Positions 1 to 7,845 of a stretch of 64,000 nucleotides of DNA are shown here, piece after piece; positions within the stretch are counted from its first letter, which is position 1; each line of letters starts with the position of its first letter. The position numbers and the translations under genes are program-made. Where the stretch lies: contig NZ_CP104275.1 in the NCBI RefSeq assembly GCF_025244925.1, positions 310,001 to 374,000 on the forward strand, written 5' to 3'. A model generated the notes under the pieces. That model saw nothing but the letters and a program-made list of their open reading frames with translations. It had not been told where the DNA came from and made no database searches. The DNA comes from Arthrobacter zhaoxinii (GTDB taxonomy: Bacteria > Actinomycetota > Actinomycetes > Actinomycetales > Micrococcaceae).

Positions 1-62
1 CCCGGCTGGGTACATCCATCCTGCCTCACAAGGGCAGTTTGGAACCCGGGTACAGGTGTTTT

Positions 63-305
63 TTATTGGCGGGCGGAGGGGGAACTGTCCTTCGGTACTG
101 TCACTGGCATCGGCACGGGTATGGTTCCCGGCACGGGCTGCGTGGTATCCGGAGTGCCGTCCTCTTCCTTCATCTGCCGCACCTCCGATTTGAAGATCCG
201 CAGGGACTGGCCGACGCTGCGTGCCATTCCCGGCAGCTTTGGAGCACCGAACAGGACAATCGCCAGAACGACGACGATGATGATTTGCCAGCCTTCAAGC
301 CTCAT
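63..305 (-). CDS. tatA: Twin-arginine translocase subunit TatA/TatE
   Basis: An 80-residue protein with the TatA layout: a short N-terminus, one hydrophobic helix (about residues 5-20), the Phe-Gly hinge in LFGAPKLP, then an amphipathic charged helix to about residue 48 and a Pro/Val-rich tail. TatA forms the membrane pore of the Sec-independent Tat pathway for folded proteins. The ATG overlaps the stop of the upstream esterase gene as ATGA (302-305), so it is translationally coupled and is the last gene of the sialic acid operon. The binding protein at the head of that operon carries a Tat signal, which may explain a dedicated TatA copy here. Family assignment is secure; the operon-specific role is inference. 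Confidence 0.9.
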   Translation of the reverse strand: MRLEGWQIIIVVVLAIVLFGAPKLPGMARSVGQSLRIFKSEVRQMKEEDGTPDTTQPVPGTIPVPMPVTVPKDSSPSARQ

Positions 306-1285
306 AACGGGGAACCTTCCATCGGGGTATTCGTGGGGGAGGAGCAGTATTCATGGGAAGCGGTTGTGCCGGAACCATGGAGGGCCCGGACCAGCGCCCG
401 GTCCCGGTCGCGCAGGCTTTGGGCGCCAACCTGTGAGTCCGGACAGTTCAATTCGAACCCGTGATAGGCACCGGGATACACGTGCAACTCGGTGGGTACG
501 CCGGCCTGCAGCAGGCGGGCGGCGAAGGAGATGTCTTCGTCCCGGAACAGGTCCAGCTCGCCTACCTGGATCAGCGTCGGGGGCAGCCCGCGGAGATCGT
601 CCGCGAGAGCCGGAACCGCATAGGCGCTCGCAGGGAAACCGCCCAAATAGCACTCCCACGCGAACCGGCTGTGCGCAGCGTTCCAGGTGGGAATGCCGAC
701 GAACTCGACGGCTGAACCGGAGGTGTGCGAGGAATCCAGCATCGGATACATCAGGTACTGGAAGGCAACCGCCGGCCCGCCGGAGTCCCGGTTCCGCAGG
801 GTGAGCGCGGCAGCCAGGCCGCCGCCGGCACTGGAACCGGCCACCGCCACCCGCTGCGGATCCACGGACAGGGCTTCGGCTGAGGCAAACAGCCAACGCA
901 GTCCGGCGGTCACATCATCCAGGGGCGCCGGGAAGGGGTGCTCCGGAGCGAGCCGGTAGTCCACCGCAACCACCACCGCCCCGGTCCGGGCACACAGATC
1001 CGCGCAGTAGGAGGTATCGCCGTCGACGCTCCCGGCAATCATGCCGCCGCCGTGGATCCAGTAAATCGCCGGATGCGGGCCGGTTTCCGCGGGGGTGAAA
1101 ACCCGCAGGAGCACTCCGTCAGCCGGGTAGTCCCGGAAGGATATGTCACCCAACCCGGAGACGGCCGGGGAAGTCCGGGCCCGGAAATCCGAAAGCTCCG
1201 CCACCGTAGTGGGCGGCGGGTGGGCCTGCGAATACTCCAGTCCCGGCAGGAGCTCCGGATCCACCCGGTCGAGGAAGCCGGTCAT
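302..1285 (-). CDS. Alpha/beta hydrolase, HSL-type esterase
   Basis: A 327-residue hydrolase of the hormone-sensitive-lipase family. HGGG (residues 78-81) forms the oxyanion hole, GSSAG (150-154) holds the nucleophile Ser152, and late Asp (GELDLF) and His (GAYHGF) residues complete the triad. There is no signal peptide, so it acts in the cytoplasm on short acyl esters. Its ATG overlaps the nanE stop (ATGA, 1282-1285) and its stop overlaps the tatA start, so it is translated as part of the sialic acid operon. That context suggests it may remove O-acetyl groups from sialic acids or ManNAc, but the sequence itself only shows a generic esterase. Confidence 0.88.
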   Translation of the reverse strand: MTGFLDRVDPELLPGLEYSQAHPPPTTVAELSDFRARTSPAVSGLGDISFRDYPADGVLLRVFTPAETGPHPAIYWIHGGGMIAGSVDGDTSYCADLCARTGAVVVAVDYRLAPEHPFPAPLDDVTAGLRWLFASAEALSVDPQRVAVAGSSAGGGLAAALTLRNRDSGGPAVAFQYLMYPMLDSSHTSGSAVEFVGIPTWNAAHSRFAWECYLGGFPASAYAVPALADDLRGLPPTLIQVGELDLFRDEDISFAARLLQAGVPTELHVYPGAYHGFELNCPDSQVGAQSLRDRDRALVRALHGSGTTASHEYCSSPTNTPMEGSPL

Positions 1286-1956
1286 GACTCGAGTGCAGCG
1301 GCGAACCAGCTGGTGATCGTGGCAGGATGGGTGATGGCAGTGCCGACGACGACGGCGAACGCCCCCGCGCCCAGCGCGGAACGGCCCTGCGCCGGAGTGT
1401 GGATGCGGCCTTCGGCAATCACCGGAACGCCCAGCCCCAGTGCAGCCAGCTCCTGCAGGAGCTCCAGATCAGGCCCGGTCGTTTTCGGCCGCTCATCCGT
1501 ATAGCCGGCCAGGGTGGTGCCGATGATGTCCGCTCCTGCCGCTGCGGCAGCTTCGGCGTCGGCGGCGGACCCGCAGTCCGCCATCACCAGCGCCGGCGTC
1601 TGGTCGTGCAGTGCAGCGACGGTCTCGGCCAGTGTCAGTCCGTCCGGCCGTTCCCGGCGCGTGCCGTCCAGGGCGACGATGTCCGCACCGGCCTCCGCGC
1701 AGGCCAAAGCGTGGCGCAGCGTGGGCGTAATGAACACGCCGTCGTGCCCGTCCTTCCACAATCCGATCACCGGAACGTCCACGGCGGCCCGGACGGCCCG
1801 GATGTCACCGATTCCCTGGACGCGTACCCCGGCAGCCCCGCCAATGACGGCGGACTGTGCCACCTGCGCGGTGGTCCGCGGATCACGCATTGGCTCGCCG
1901 GGGTAGGCCTGGCAGGAAACTATGAGGGAGGAGCGGAGGCTCTCGAGATTAAACAT
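1282..1956 (-). CDS. nanE: N-acetylmannosamine-6-phosphate 2-epimerase
   Basis: A 224-residue TIM-barrel enzyme converting ManNAc-6-P to GlcNAc-6-P, the third step of sialic acid catabolism. The family pattern is clear: SCQAYPGEPMRDP near the N-terminus, GAAGVRVQG (about 41-48), GLWKDGHDGVFITPT with the likely catalytic Lys68, VALDGTRRERPDG, and the phosphate-binding GAFAVVVGTAIT near the end. The start overlaps the last eight bases of nanK, indicating coupling. Length is normal for the family. Confidence 0.95.
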   Translation of the reverse strand: MFNLESLRSSLIVSCQAYPGEPMRDPRTTAQVAQSAVIGGAAGVRVQGIGDIRAVRAAVDVPVIGLWKDGHDGVFITPTLRHALACAEAGADIVALDGTRRERPDGLTLAETVAALHDQTPALVMADCGSAADAEAAAAAGADIIGTTLAGYTDERPKTTGPDLELLQELAALGLGVPVIAEGRIHTPAQGRSALGAGAFAVVVGTAITHPATITSWFAAALES

Positions 1957-2914
1957 GCTGCCCTTCGGAGACGGGGTTCAATGCCAGCGCGCGGCGGGCG
2001 GCACCGCGGATGGCGGCAGTCTCCCCGAGCTGTGCGGGGACAATGGGCAGCCCGGCAAGCGGACGCAGGAGTTCGTTCCGGGCCGCCTGCTCCATGGCGT
2101 TCCACCAAAGCGGTCCGGAAAAAGCCAGCCCGCCGCCCACTATGACGGCGTGCGGGTCCAGGACATTCGCCAGGCCGCCGACGGCGGAACCGGCAGCGGC
2201 TGCCCCGCGCCGCAGGGCCTCGGCGGCAACGGGATGGCCCTCTGCGGCGAGGCGGTACACCCCGCGGGTGTCCTCCGCCTGCACGCCGCCCAGCCGGGTG
2301 AAGAGCGAGAAGATCCCCGGCCCGGACGCCACCGCTTCCACATGTCCGGCGCCGCCGCAGCTGCAGGGCAGCCCGCTTTCAAACGTGCCGGTCTCATACG
2401 CGAAGGGTGAGGCGATGTGGCCCACGTGCCCGGCCGTGAAGCTGGCGCCCTCCAGGCATTCGCCGTTCAGGACGTAGCTGCCGCCCACGCCGGTGCCGAC
2501 GCCGATAAACAGGACACTGGGCATCCCGGCACCGGCGCCGAGCCAGCTTTCTCCGAGGGCATGGGCGTGGACGTCATTGATGGCCGTGGCGGGCAGCCCC
2601 GTGCGCCGGGTGAGCTCGGCGGTCAGCCTGGTTCCGCCCCAGCCGCGGATCGCGTCCGTCGCCGAGACGACGACGCCGCGCCCGGAATCGATCACGCCGG
2701 CGGCGCCAATGCCCAGCGCATCAACGGTCAGACCGGAGTCCCGGGCGTCCGCGCGGAGCGAAGCCGTGAGGTCCGCGGCGGCGGACAGGACGGCGTCGGG
2801 CCCGGCCTGCGCCGGCGTCGCGACGGTGGAGGAAAAGAGGATCCGCCCCTCGCCGTCGACCACCCCGCCGGAAGTCTTGGTGCCGCCCAGATCGAGCCCA
2901 ATCACGTGGCGCAT
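1949..2914 (-). CDS. nanK: ROK-family N-acetylmannosamine kinase
   Basis: A 321-residue sugar kinase that phosphorylates ManNAc at C6. The N-terminal phosphate loop DLGGTKTSGG (about 8-17) and GVGTGVGG mark the actin-like ATPase fold of ROK proteins. In the ROK zinc motif, usually CxCGxxGCxE, the third cysteine is histidine here (CSCGGAGHVE), so the zinc site is altered or uses His. The assignment as NanK rather than a glucokinase rests on position between nanA and nanE; it starts five bases after the nanA stop. There is no DNA-binding domain, so it is not a ROK repressor. Confidence 0.9.
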   Translation of the reverse strand: MRHVIGLDLGGTKTSGGVVDGEGRILFSSTVATPAQAGPDAVLSAAADLTASLRADARDSGLTVDALGIGAAGVIDSGRGVVVSATDAIRGWGGTRLTAELTRRTGLPATAINDVHAHALGESWLGAGAGMPSVLFIGVGTGVGGSYVLNGECLEGASFTAGHVGHIASPFAYETGTFESGLPCSCGGAGHVEAVASGPGIFSLFTRLGGVQAEDTRGVYRLAAEGHPVAAEALRRGAAAAGSAVGGLANVLDPHAVIVGGGLAFSGPLWWNAMEQAARNELLRPLAGLPIVPAQLGETAAIRGAARRALALNPVSEGQHV

Positions 2915-2919
2915 AGGAA

Positions 2920-3852
2920 TCAGAGCAGCCCGTTGGACTCGAGGACGGTCCGTATGGCGGCGGTTTCGGCCTCGTTCAGCTGCACCATGGGGGCGGACAT
3001 CACATTGGTGTCGATGACGCCGAGCAGCATCAGTGCCGTCTTGAAGGCGCCGAGCCCTCCGGCTCCGGGCGAGACACGGCCGGGGGTGGGGGCATACACA
3101 ATATTGAAGAGGGAAGCCAGACGGTCCTGCATCCGGGCCGCTTCGGCAAAGTCGCCGCTTTGGGCCGCGTTGTACAGGGCCGCATACCCGGCCGGGTCCA
3201 CGTTGCCGAGTCCCGGAACCACGCCGTGGGCGCCGCCCAGCAGTGCGCCGTCGACCACCACCTCGTGTCCGGTGAAGACCGCGAAGTCCGGCACGTCCCG
3301 GGTGGCCAGCAGCAGCTGCCGGAACCCGACGTCGTCACCGGAGGAATCCTTGACGCCGGCGAGGACGCCGTCCTGCGCAAGCCGCACCAGCAGGTGCAGC
3401 GGGAGCTTGAAGTGTGTCCGGACGGGAACGTCGTAGGCAAACAGGGGGACATCGAAGGCGGCGTGCAGCGCGCGGAAGTGGATTTCCGTCTCGGCGGCAT
3501 CCGAAATGGCGTAGAACTGCGAGGTGGCCACAATGGCGTCCGCGCCGAGGCCGATCAGCCGGCGTCCCTCCTCGATCACGCGGGGAGTCGTCTGCTCGGC
3601 GGCGCCGGCCAGGATGGGCACCTCTCCGGCGTTGACGCCGGCAATGGTCCGTATCACCAGGTCGCGTTCGTCATTGGTCAGGTAGGGCACCTCCGCGGAG
3701 GAACCCAGGACGAACAATCCGGAAACACCGCCGTCGAGCAGATGTTTGGTCAGTTTTTCCAGCGAGGCCGTGTCGACGGCGCCGTCCGCGGTGCGGGGCG
3801 TGACCACCGGGGGGATGACGCCGTGGAAGCGGGACTGTGTTGCGTGTGACAA
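2920..3852 (-). CDS. nanA: N-acetylneuraminate lyase (DHDPS family)
   Basis: A 310-residue class I aldolase of the dihydrodipicolinate synthase/NAL family, expected to split Neu5Ac into pyruvate and ManNAc. The Schiff-base lysine is in GVKDSSGD (Lys168) and the catalytic tyrosine in FAYDVPVRTH (Tyr140). The pyruvate-carboxylate loop is GSSAE (50-54) rather than the usual GSTGE or GTNGE. The start is TTG with GGAG eight bases upstream. Neighbours nanK and nanE make lyase the best call; the family also includes other keto-acid aldolases, so substrate identity is by context. Confidence 0.87.
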   Translation of the reverse strand: MSHATQSRFHGVIPPVVTPRTADGAVDTASLEKLTKHLLDGGVSGLFVLGSSAEVPYLTNDERDLVIRTIAGVNAGEVPILAGAAEQTTPRVIEEGRRLIGLGADAIVATSQFYAISDAAETEIHFRALHAAFDVPLFAYDVPVRTHFKLPLHLLVRLAQDGVLAGVKDSSGDDVGFRQLLLATRDVPDFAVFTGHEVVVDGALLGGAHGVVPGLGNVDPAGYAALYNAAQSGDFAEAARMQDRLASLFNIVYAPTPGRVSPGAGGLGAFKTALMLLGVIDTNVMSAPMVQLNEAETAAIRTVLESNGLL

Positions 3853-3873
3853 GTAGTTCTCCAGTGCTTGGTT

Positions 3874-4692
3874 CTAGATGTGCAAAAGGCTGGGCGCTGC
3901 TCCGAGCAGGCTCTTGGTGTAGTCATTGGCGGGCCGGTCAAAGACATCGCGGGCGGGCCCTTCCTCGACGATCCGGCCGAAATACATCACGCAGATGCGG
4001 TCGGAAACGTAGCGGACGGTCTGGATGTCATGGGAAATGAAGACCATGCCGAGGTTCAGTTCCCGTTTCAGGTCCGAGAGCAGATTCAGCACCTGGGCGC
4101 GGACTGACACGTCCAGGGCCGACGTCGGCTCATCGGCCACAATGACCGACGGATCCAGGCACAGCGCCCGGGCAATGGCGACGCGCTGGCGCTGGCCGCC
4201 GGAAACCTGGTGCGGCGTGACGTCGGCGGCGGACTGCGGCAGGCCCACGAGGGAGAGGAGGTCCTTCACCTTGGCATCCCGGCTTTGCTGGGTGCCGATC
4301 CCGTGGACCTGAAGCGGGTCGGTGAGGATGTCATGGATGGTCATTCGGGGATTCAGGGCGGTGGCCGGATCCTGGAACACCACGCCGACGTCGCGGCCGA
4401 AGGTCTTCTTGGAGGAGGAGGCCTTGGTGCTGACCGGCTTTCCATGGAAGAGGACTTCCCCGGCCGTAGGCTCCTGCAGTCCCACCAGCACGGAGGCCAA
4501 GGTGGATTTTCCGCAGCCGGATTCTCCGACAATCCCCACGGTCTCGCCGCGGCGGACGGTGAAGTTCACGCCGTCGACCGCCTTGACGATGTTCGGGCGG
4601 AACAGGGAGCCCGAGCGTGCCCGGTGGTAGACCTTGATGTCCTTCAGTTCGAGGACGGGGCCGGTGGTGTTAGGCGTTTCTGTCGCGTTCAT
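3874..4692 (-). CDS. Oligopeptide-type ABC transporter ATPase (SiaI-like)
   Basis: A 272-residue ATPase of the DppF/OppF type. Walker A is GESGCGKST (about 56-64), the signature is [15 protein letters not shown] and Walker B is [12 protein letters not shown]. The oligopeptide-transporter C-terminal segment [21 protein letters not shown] follows. The ATG overlaps the stop of the upstream permease-ATPase fusion (ATGA, 4689-4692). It supplies the second nucleotide-binding domain of the importer, matching SiaI in the SiaEFGI sialic acid system known from Corynebacterium glutamicum. Confidence 0.9.
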   Translation of the reverse strand: MNATETPNTTGPVLELKDIKVYHRARSGSLFRPNIVKAVDGVNFTVRRGETVGIVGESGCGKSTLASVLVGLQEPTAGEVLFHGKPVSTKASSSKKTFGRDVGVVFQDPATALNPRMTIHDILTDPLQVHGIGTQQSRDAKVKDLLSLVGLPQSAADVTPHQVSGGQRQRVAIARALCLDPSVIVADEPTSALDVSVRAQVLNLLSDLKRELNLGMVFISHDIQTVRYVSDRICVMYFGRIVEEGPARDVFDRPANDYTKSLLGAAPSLLHI

Positions 4693-6815
4693 GCCTGCTG
4701 CCTTGCTGTTGTGCCGGTTTCGACCAGGTCCGAAGGGGTTTCATGGCTGGCCCAGTAGTGGTTCGTCCCGCCGATGCGGACAAACTCCAGGACCTGCTCC
4801 GGATCCGCATCCGGCCGCAGCGACCGTTCCGCGAAACGGTCGCCGGCGGCGAAGTCACCGGGGGAGGGAACGGTGCCCTGGATCTGGTGCAGACGCTCGG
4901 CGCCGGCTTCGATGGACAACACCGCTCCCAGCAGTCCGCGGGTGTATTCGTGGCGCGGGTCCCGCAGCAGATCCGGAACATCGCCGGATTCCACTACCTG
5001 CCCGGCGTACATCACGGTGACCCGGTGGGCCAGGGACGCTACGAGGGCCAGGTCGTGGCTGACGAACACCATGGCGAACCCGAGCTGTTCCCGCAGTTCG
5101 TTCAGCAGGTCCACCACCTGCTTCTGGACGGTGACATCCAGGGCGGTGGTCGGTTCGTCCGCCACCACGATCTTCGGCGAGCGGGACAGGGCCATGGCAA
5201 TCAGCACGCGCTGCCGCTGCCCGCCGGACAGCTCGTGCGGGTAGCTCTTCAGCGTGCGGTCCGGGTCCAGTTTCACCATTTCGAGCAGTTCCCGCGGGGT
5301 CTTGCGCCCGCCCCGGGAGGTGAGCTGCCGGAGCTGGTCCTTGATCAGCATGGACGGGTTCAGGGAGCTCAGCGCATCCTGGTACACCATGGCGATCTGC
5401 TCGCCGCGCAGCCCCCGATACAGCTGGCTGCGTTCCTTCGGGTCATTGGTCAGCAATTCCTTGCCGTTAAACCGTATGGATCCGGAGAGCCGTGCCGTCG
5501 GCGGGAGCAGACCCATGACCGCCAGCGAGGTAATGGACTTCCCGCAGCCGGATTCGCCCACGAGTCCCATGGTTTCGCCCTCGCGGACCGTAAAGCTCAC
5601 CCGGTCCACGATGGCGGTGTCGCCGTAGCGTCCGGGGAAGCGGATGGAAAGGTCCTTCACTTCCAGGACCACCGGGGCGTCCTCGTCCACCTGCGGGAGA
5701 CGGTCCGTCCTCCGGGACTCGACGGCGGCCAGCAGTTCCAGTTCCTTGGCCAGTGCTGCCAGGGAACCGGGTGCATTGACGGCCGCGCCCGTTGCGGGCA
5801 GGGCGTCTTCCTCCGGGAGGTTCCGGCCGCCGTCGGCCTGGGTCAGCGAGGTGCCGGCGGCGTCAAGGGCGGACGGCTGGGCGGCCGTGGCCACTGCCTC
5901 GACGGCGGCGGGGGCCGGGGACGCGCCCTTGCGGCCTTTTCGGACGCCGGGGTTGACCATGGCGTCGGTCAGCCCTTCGGCCAGGATGTTCAGTGCCAGG
6001 ACGGTGAGCAGAATGGTGATGCCGCCGAACGTCGTCGGCCACCACGCACCGCTGAACACCACGTTGCGGCCGTCCGCCATGACGTTGCCCCAGGAGGCGG
6101 CGGGCTGCTGCACGCCGGCGCCGAGGAAGGACAGCGAGGCTTCCAGGATGATGGCGTCGGCGACCATCACGGTGGCGAACACCAGAATGGGGGCCGCGCA
6201 GTTGCGGGCAATGTGCTTCAGCAGGATGTAGGTGCGGCCGGCGCCGATGACCCGTTCGGCCCGGACATAGTCCTCGCCGTACTGGGCCAGGATATTGGCG
6301 CGGACCACCCGGGCGAGCTGCGGGGTGTAGACAATGGCGATGGCCAGGATGATCACCGGAACGGTCGAGCCGAAGAGGTTCAGTGAGTGGTCCCGAAGCG
6401 CAAACAGCAGCGCTGCTGCCAGGGCGATGCCGGGGAAGGCCATCATGATGTCGAGGATGCGCATCACGGTCTCGCTCACGGCCTTGCCGGAGGTGGCCGC
6501 AACGGCGCCGAGGACCGAGCCGAGGATCAGGGCCAGGGCAACGGCGCCGAGGCCGATCGAGATGGACACCCGTGCCCCGTAGAGCATCCGGGAGAACACG
6601 TCATAGCTGGAACCGTCGGTGCCGAAGAGGTGCTCGCCGTTCGGGGCGAGGACCGGGACGCTGGATTCGTTCTCCCCGTAGGGTGCCAGAAGCGGCCCGA
6701 AGACTGCCACGAGGACAATGAATCCGAGGAAGCCCAGCGCGAGTTTTGAACTGAGGTTCAGGGCGGTGAAGCGGGCGCCGCCGCTGCTGAGCCGTTCGGC
6801 CAGTGAATTGCGCAT
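4689..6815 (-). CDS. ABC transporter permease-ATPase fusion (SiaG-like)
   Basis: A 708-residue protein joining two usually separate subunits. The N-terminal ~300 residues are a DppC-type permease with about six membrane helices and the EAA-like loop DYVRAERVIGAGRTYILLKHI. An Ala/Pro-rich linker of about 90 residues follows. The rest is a DppD-type ATPase (Walker [10 protein letters not shown], signature [15 protein letters not shown], Walker B IVVADEPTTALD). The ATG at 6815 is preferred: it lies four bases after the stop of the preceding permease gene, whereas an upstream start would overlap it with non-homologous sequence. The fusion layout agrees with SiaG of C. glutamicum. Confidence 0.9.
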   Translation of the reverse strand: MRNSLAERLSSGGARFTALNLSSKLALGFLGFIVLVAVFGPLLAPYGENESSVPVLAPNGEHLFGTDGSSYDVFSRMLYGARVSISIGLGAVALALILGSVLGAVAATSGKAVSETVMRILDIMMAFPGIALAAALLFALRDHSLNLFGSTVPVIILAIAIVYTPQLARVVRANILAQYGEDYVRAERVIGAGRTYILLKHIARNCAAPILVFATVMVADAIILEASLSFLGAGVQQPAASWGNVMADGRNVVFSGAWWPTTFGGITILLTVLALNILAEGLTDAMVNPGVRKGRKGASPAPAAVEAVATAAQPSALDAAGTSLTQADGGRNLPEEDALPATGAAVNAPGSLAALAKELELLAAVESRRTDRLPQVDEDAPVVLEVKDLSIRFPGRYGDTAIVDRVSFTVREGETMGLVGESGCGKSITSLAVMGLLPPTARLSGSIRFNGKELLTNDPKERSQLYRGLRGEQIAMVYQDALSSLNPSMLIKDQLRQLTSRGGRKTPRELLEMVKLDPDRTLKSYPHELSGGQRQRVLIAMALSRSPKIVVADEPTTALDVTVQKQVVDLLNELREQLGFAMVFVSHDLALVASLAHRVTVMYAGQVVESGDVPDLLRDPRHEYTRGLLGAVLSIEAGAERLHQIQGTVPSPGDFAAGDRFAERSLRPDADPEQVLEFVRIGGTNHYWASHETPSDLVETGTTARQQA

Positions 6816-6819
6816 GGGG

Positions 6820-7779
6820 TTACACCGTCCGGATTCGGGGGTTGATGAGCAGGTACAGCAGGTCAACCACAATGTTGACCAGGACAAAGGCGACCGCGAT
6901 GGTGAGCACCGCGCCCTGCACGAGGTTGGTGTCCGACGTCGTCAGTCCCACGACGATCAGGTCGCCCATGCCGTTGAGGCTGAAGATCTTTTCGATGACG
7001 ACGGCGCCGCCGAGCAGGTAGCCCACCCGCAGTCCGAGGACGGTGACGGGGGTGACCAGCGCGTTGCGCAGGACGTTGCGGGCGACGACGGTGCGGTAGG
7101 GCACGCCGTTGCCGATGGCGGTGCGGACGTAGTCGCGGTCGAGTTCCTCCACCATCGAGGTCCGGACCACGCGGATGAGCGACGCCGAGACGGGGATGCC
7201 GAGGGCGAGGGCCGGCAGGGCCATGGAATAGAGCCAGCCGACAAAGCCGTACTGGTCCGCCCAGGCCAGGCCGCCCGTGGGGAAGATGGATCCTTCGGGC
7301 AGGGCGAACCACTGGATCAGCAGGATCGCAAGCCAGAAGGAAGGGGTGGCAATTGCCGCGATGGAGAAGATGCGGATGGCCTGGTCGGGCCAGCGGTCAC
7401 GGTAGAGCGCGCCGAGGATGCCGAGCGTGAGGGCGAGGACAACGGCCAGGAGGATGCCGAGGAAGGTCAACTGCAGGGTCACCGGGAAGGCCGTGGCGAT
7501 TTTGCTGGCCACGGACTCTTCCGGCGGGTTGGTGACGCCGAAATCGAGCCGGAGCACACCACCCAGATACCGGAAGAACTGGACTACCAGGGGAGCGTTG
7601 AGGCCCCGTTCCTCCCGCCAGGCTTCCTTGGCGTCCTCGCTGGCGTTTTCACCGAGGACGGCGGTGGCGCGGTCCGCCGGAACAACTGACAGCACGATGA
7701 ACACCATCACGGTGACGCCCAGCAGCATGATCGGCAGGACAGCAAGCCGGCGCCCTAACAGGCGGATAAACATTGTCAC
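6820..7779 (-). CDS. ABC transporter permease, DppB type (SiaF-like)
   Basis: A 319-residue inner-membrane permease of the dipeptide/oligopeptide class. It opens with the cytoplasmic-helix pattern RLLGRRLAVLPIMLLGVTVMVF, has a long periplasmic segment, and then about five more helices. The EAA-like loop DRDYVRTAIGNGVPYRTVVARNVLRNAL contacts the ATPases. A second in-frame ATG lies at 7773. It pairs with the permease half of the next gene to form the transmembrane channel of the sialic acid importer. Confidence 0.92.
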   Translation of the reverse strand: MTMFIRLLGRRLAVLPIMLLGVTVMVFIVLSVVPADRATAVLGENASEDAKEAWREERGLNAPLVVQFFRYLGGVLRLDFGVTNPPEESVASKIATAFPVTLQLTFLGILLAVVLALTLGILGALYRDRWPDQAIRIFSIAAIATPSFWLAILLIQWFALPEGSIFPTGGLAWADQYGFVGWLYSMALPALALGIPVSASLIRVVRTSMVEELDRDYVRTAIGNGVPYRTVVARNVLRNALVTPVTVLGLRVGYLLGGAVVIEKIFSLNGMGDLIVVGLTTSDTNLVQGAVLTIAVAFVLVNIVVDLLYLLINPRIRTV

Positions 7780-7802
7780 TCAAAAACTCCAATGCAGGGG
7801 GT

Positions 7803-7834
7803 ACGGCGGGGCGCCGGGGGAGGCGCCCCGCCGT
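7803..7834 (-). other. Intercistronic stem-loop between siaE-like and siaF-like genes
   Basis: A perfect 13-bp GC-rich stem (7803-7815 with 7822-7834) and a six-base purine loop lie just after the binding-protein stop codon. No T-run follows on the minus strand, so full termination is doubtful. Such hairpins commonly protect the 3' end of the binding-protein message and give it a higher level than the permeases. Confidence 0.6.
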
Positions 7835-7845
7835 CGGTTGTCTCG

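Noticed and set aside
21..40. Terminator CTGCC...GGCAG at the left edge of the window.
   Set aside because: Only five base pairs, a weak T-run, and no view of the upstream gene.
4743..6386. A 547-codon plus-strand frame opposite the SiaG-like fusion gene.
   Set aside because: His/Gly/Gln/Arg-rich shadow; the minus strand encodes recognisable permease and ATPase domains.
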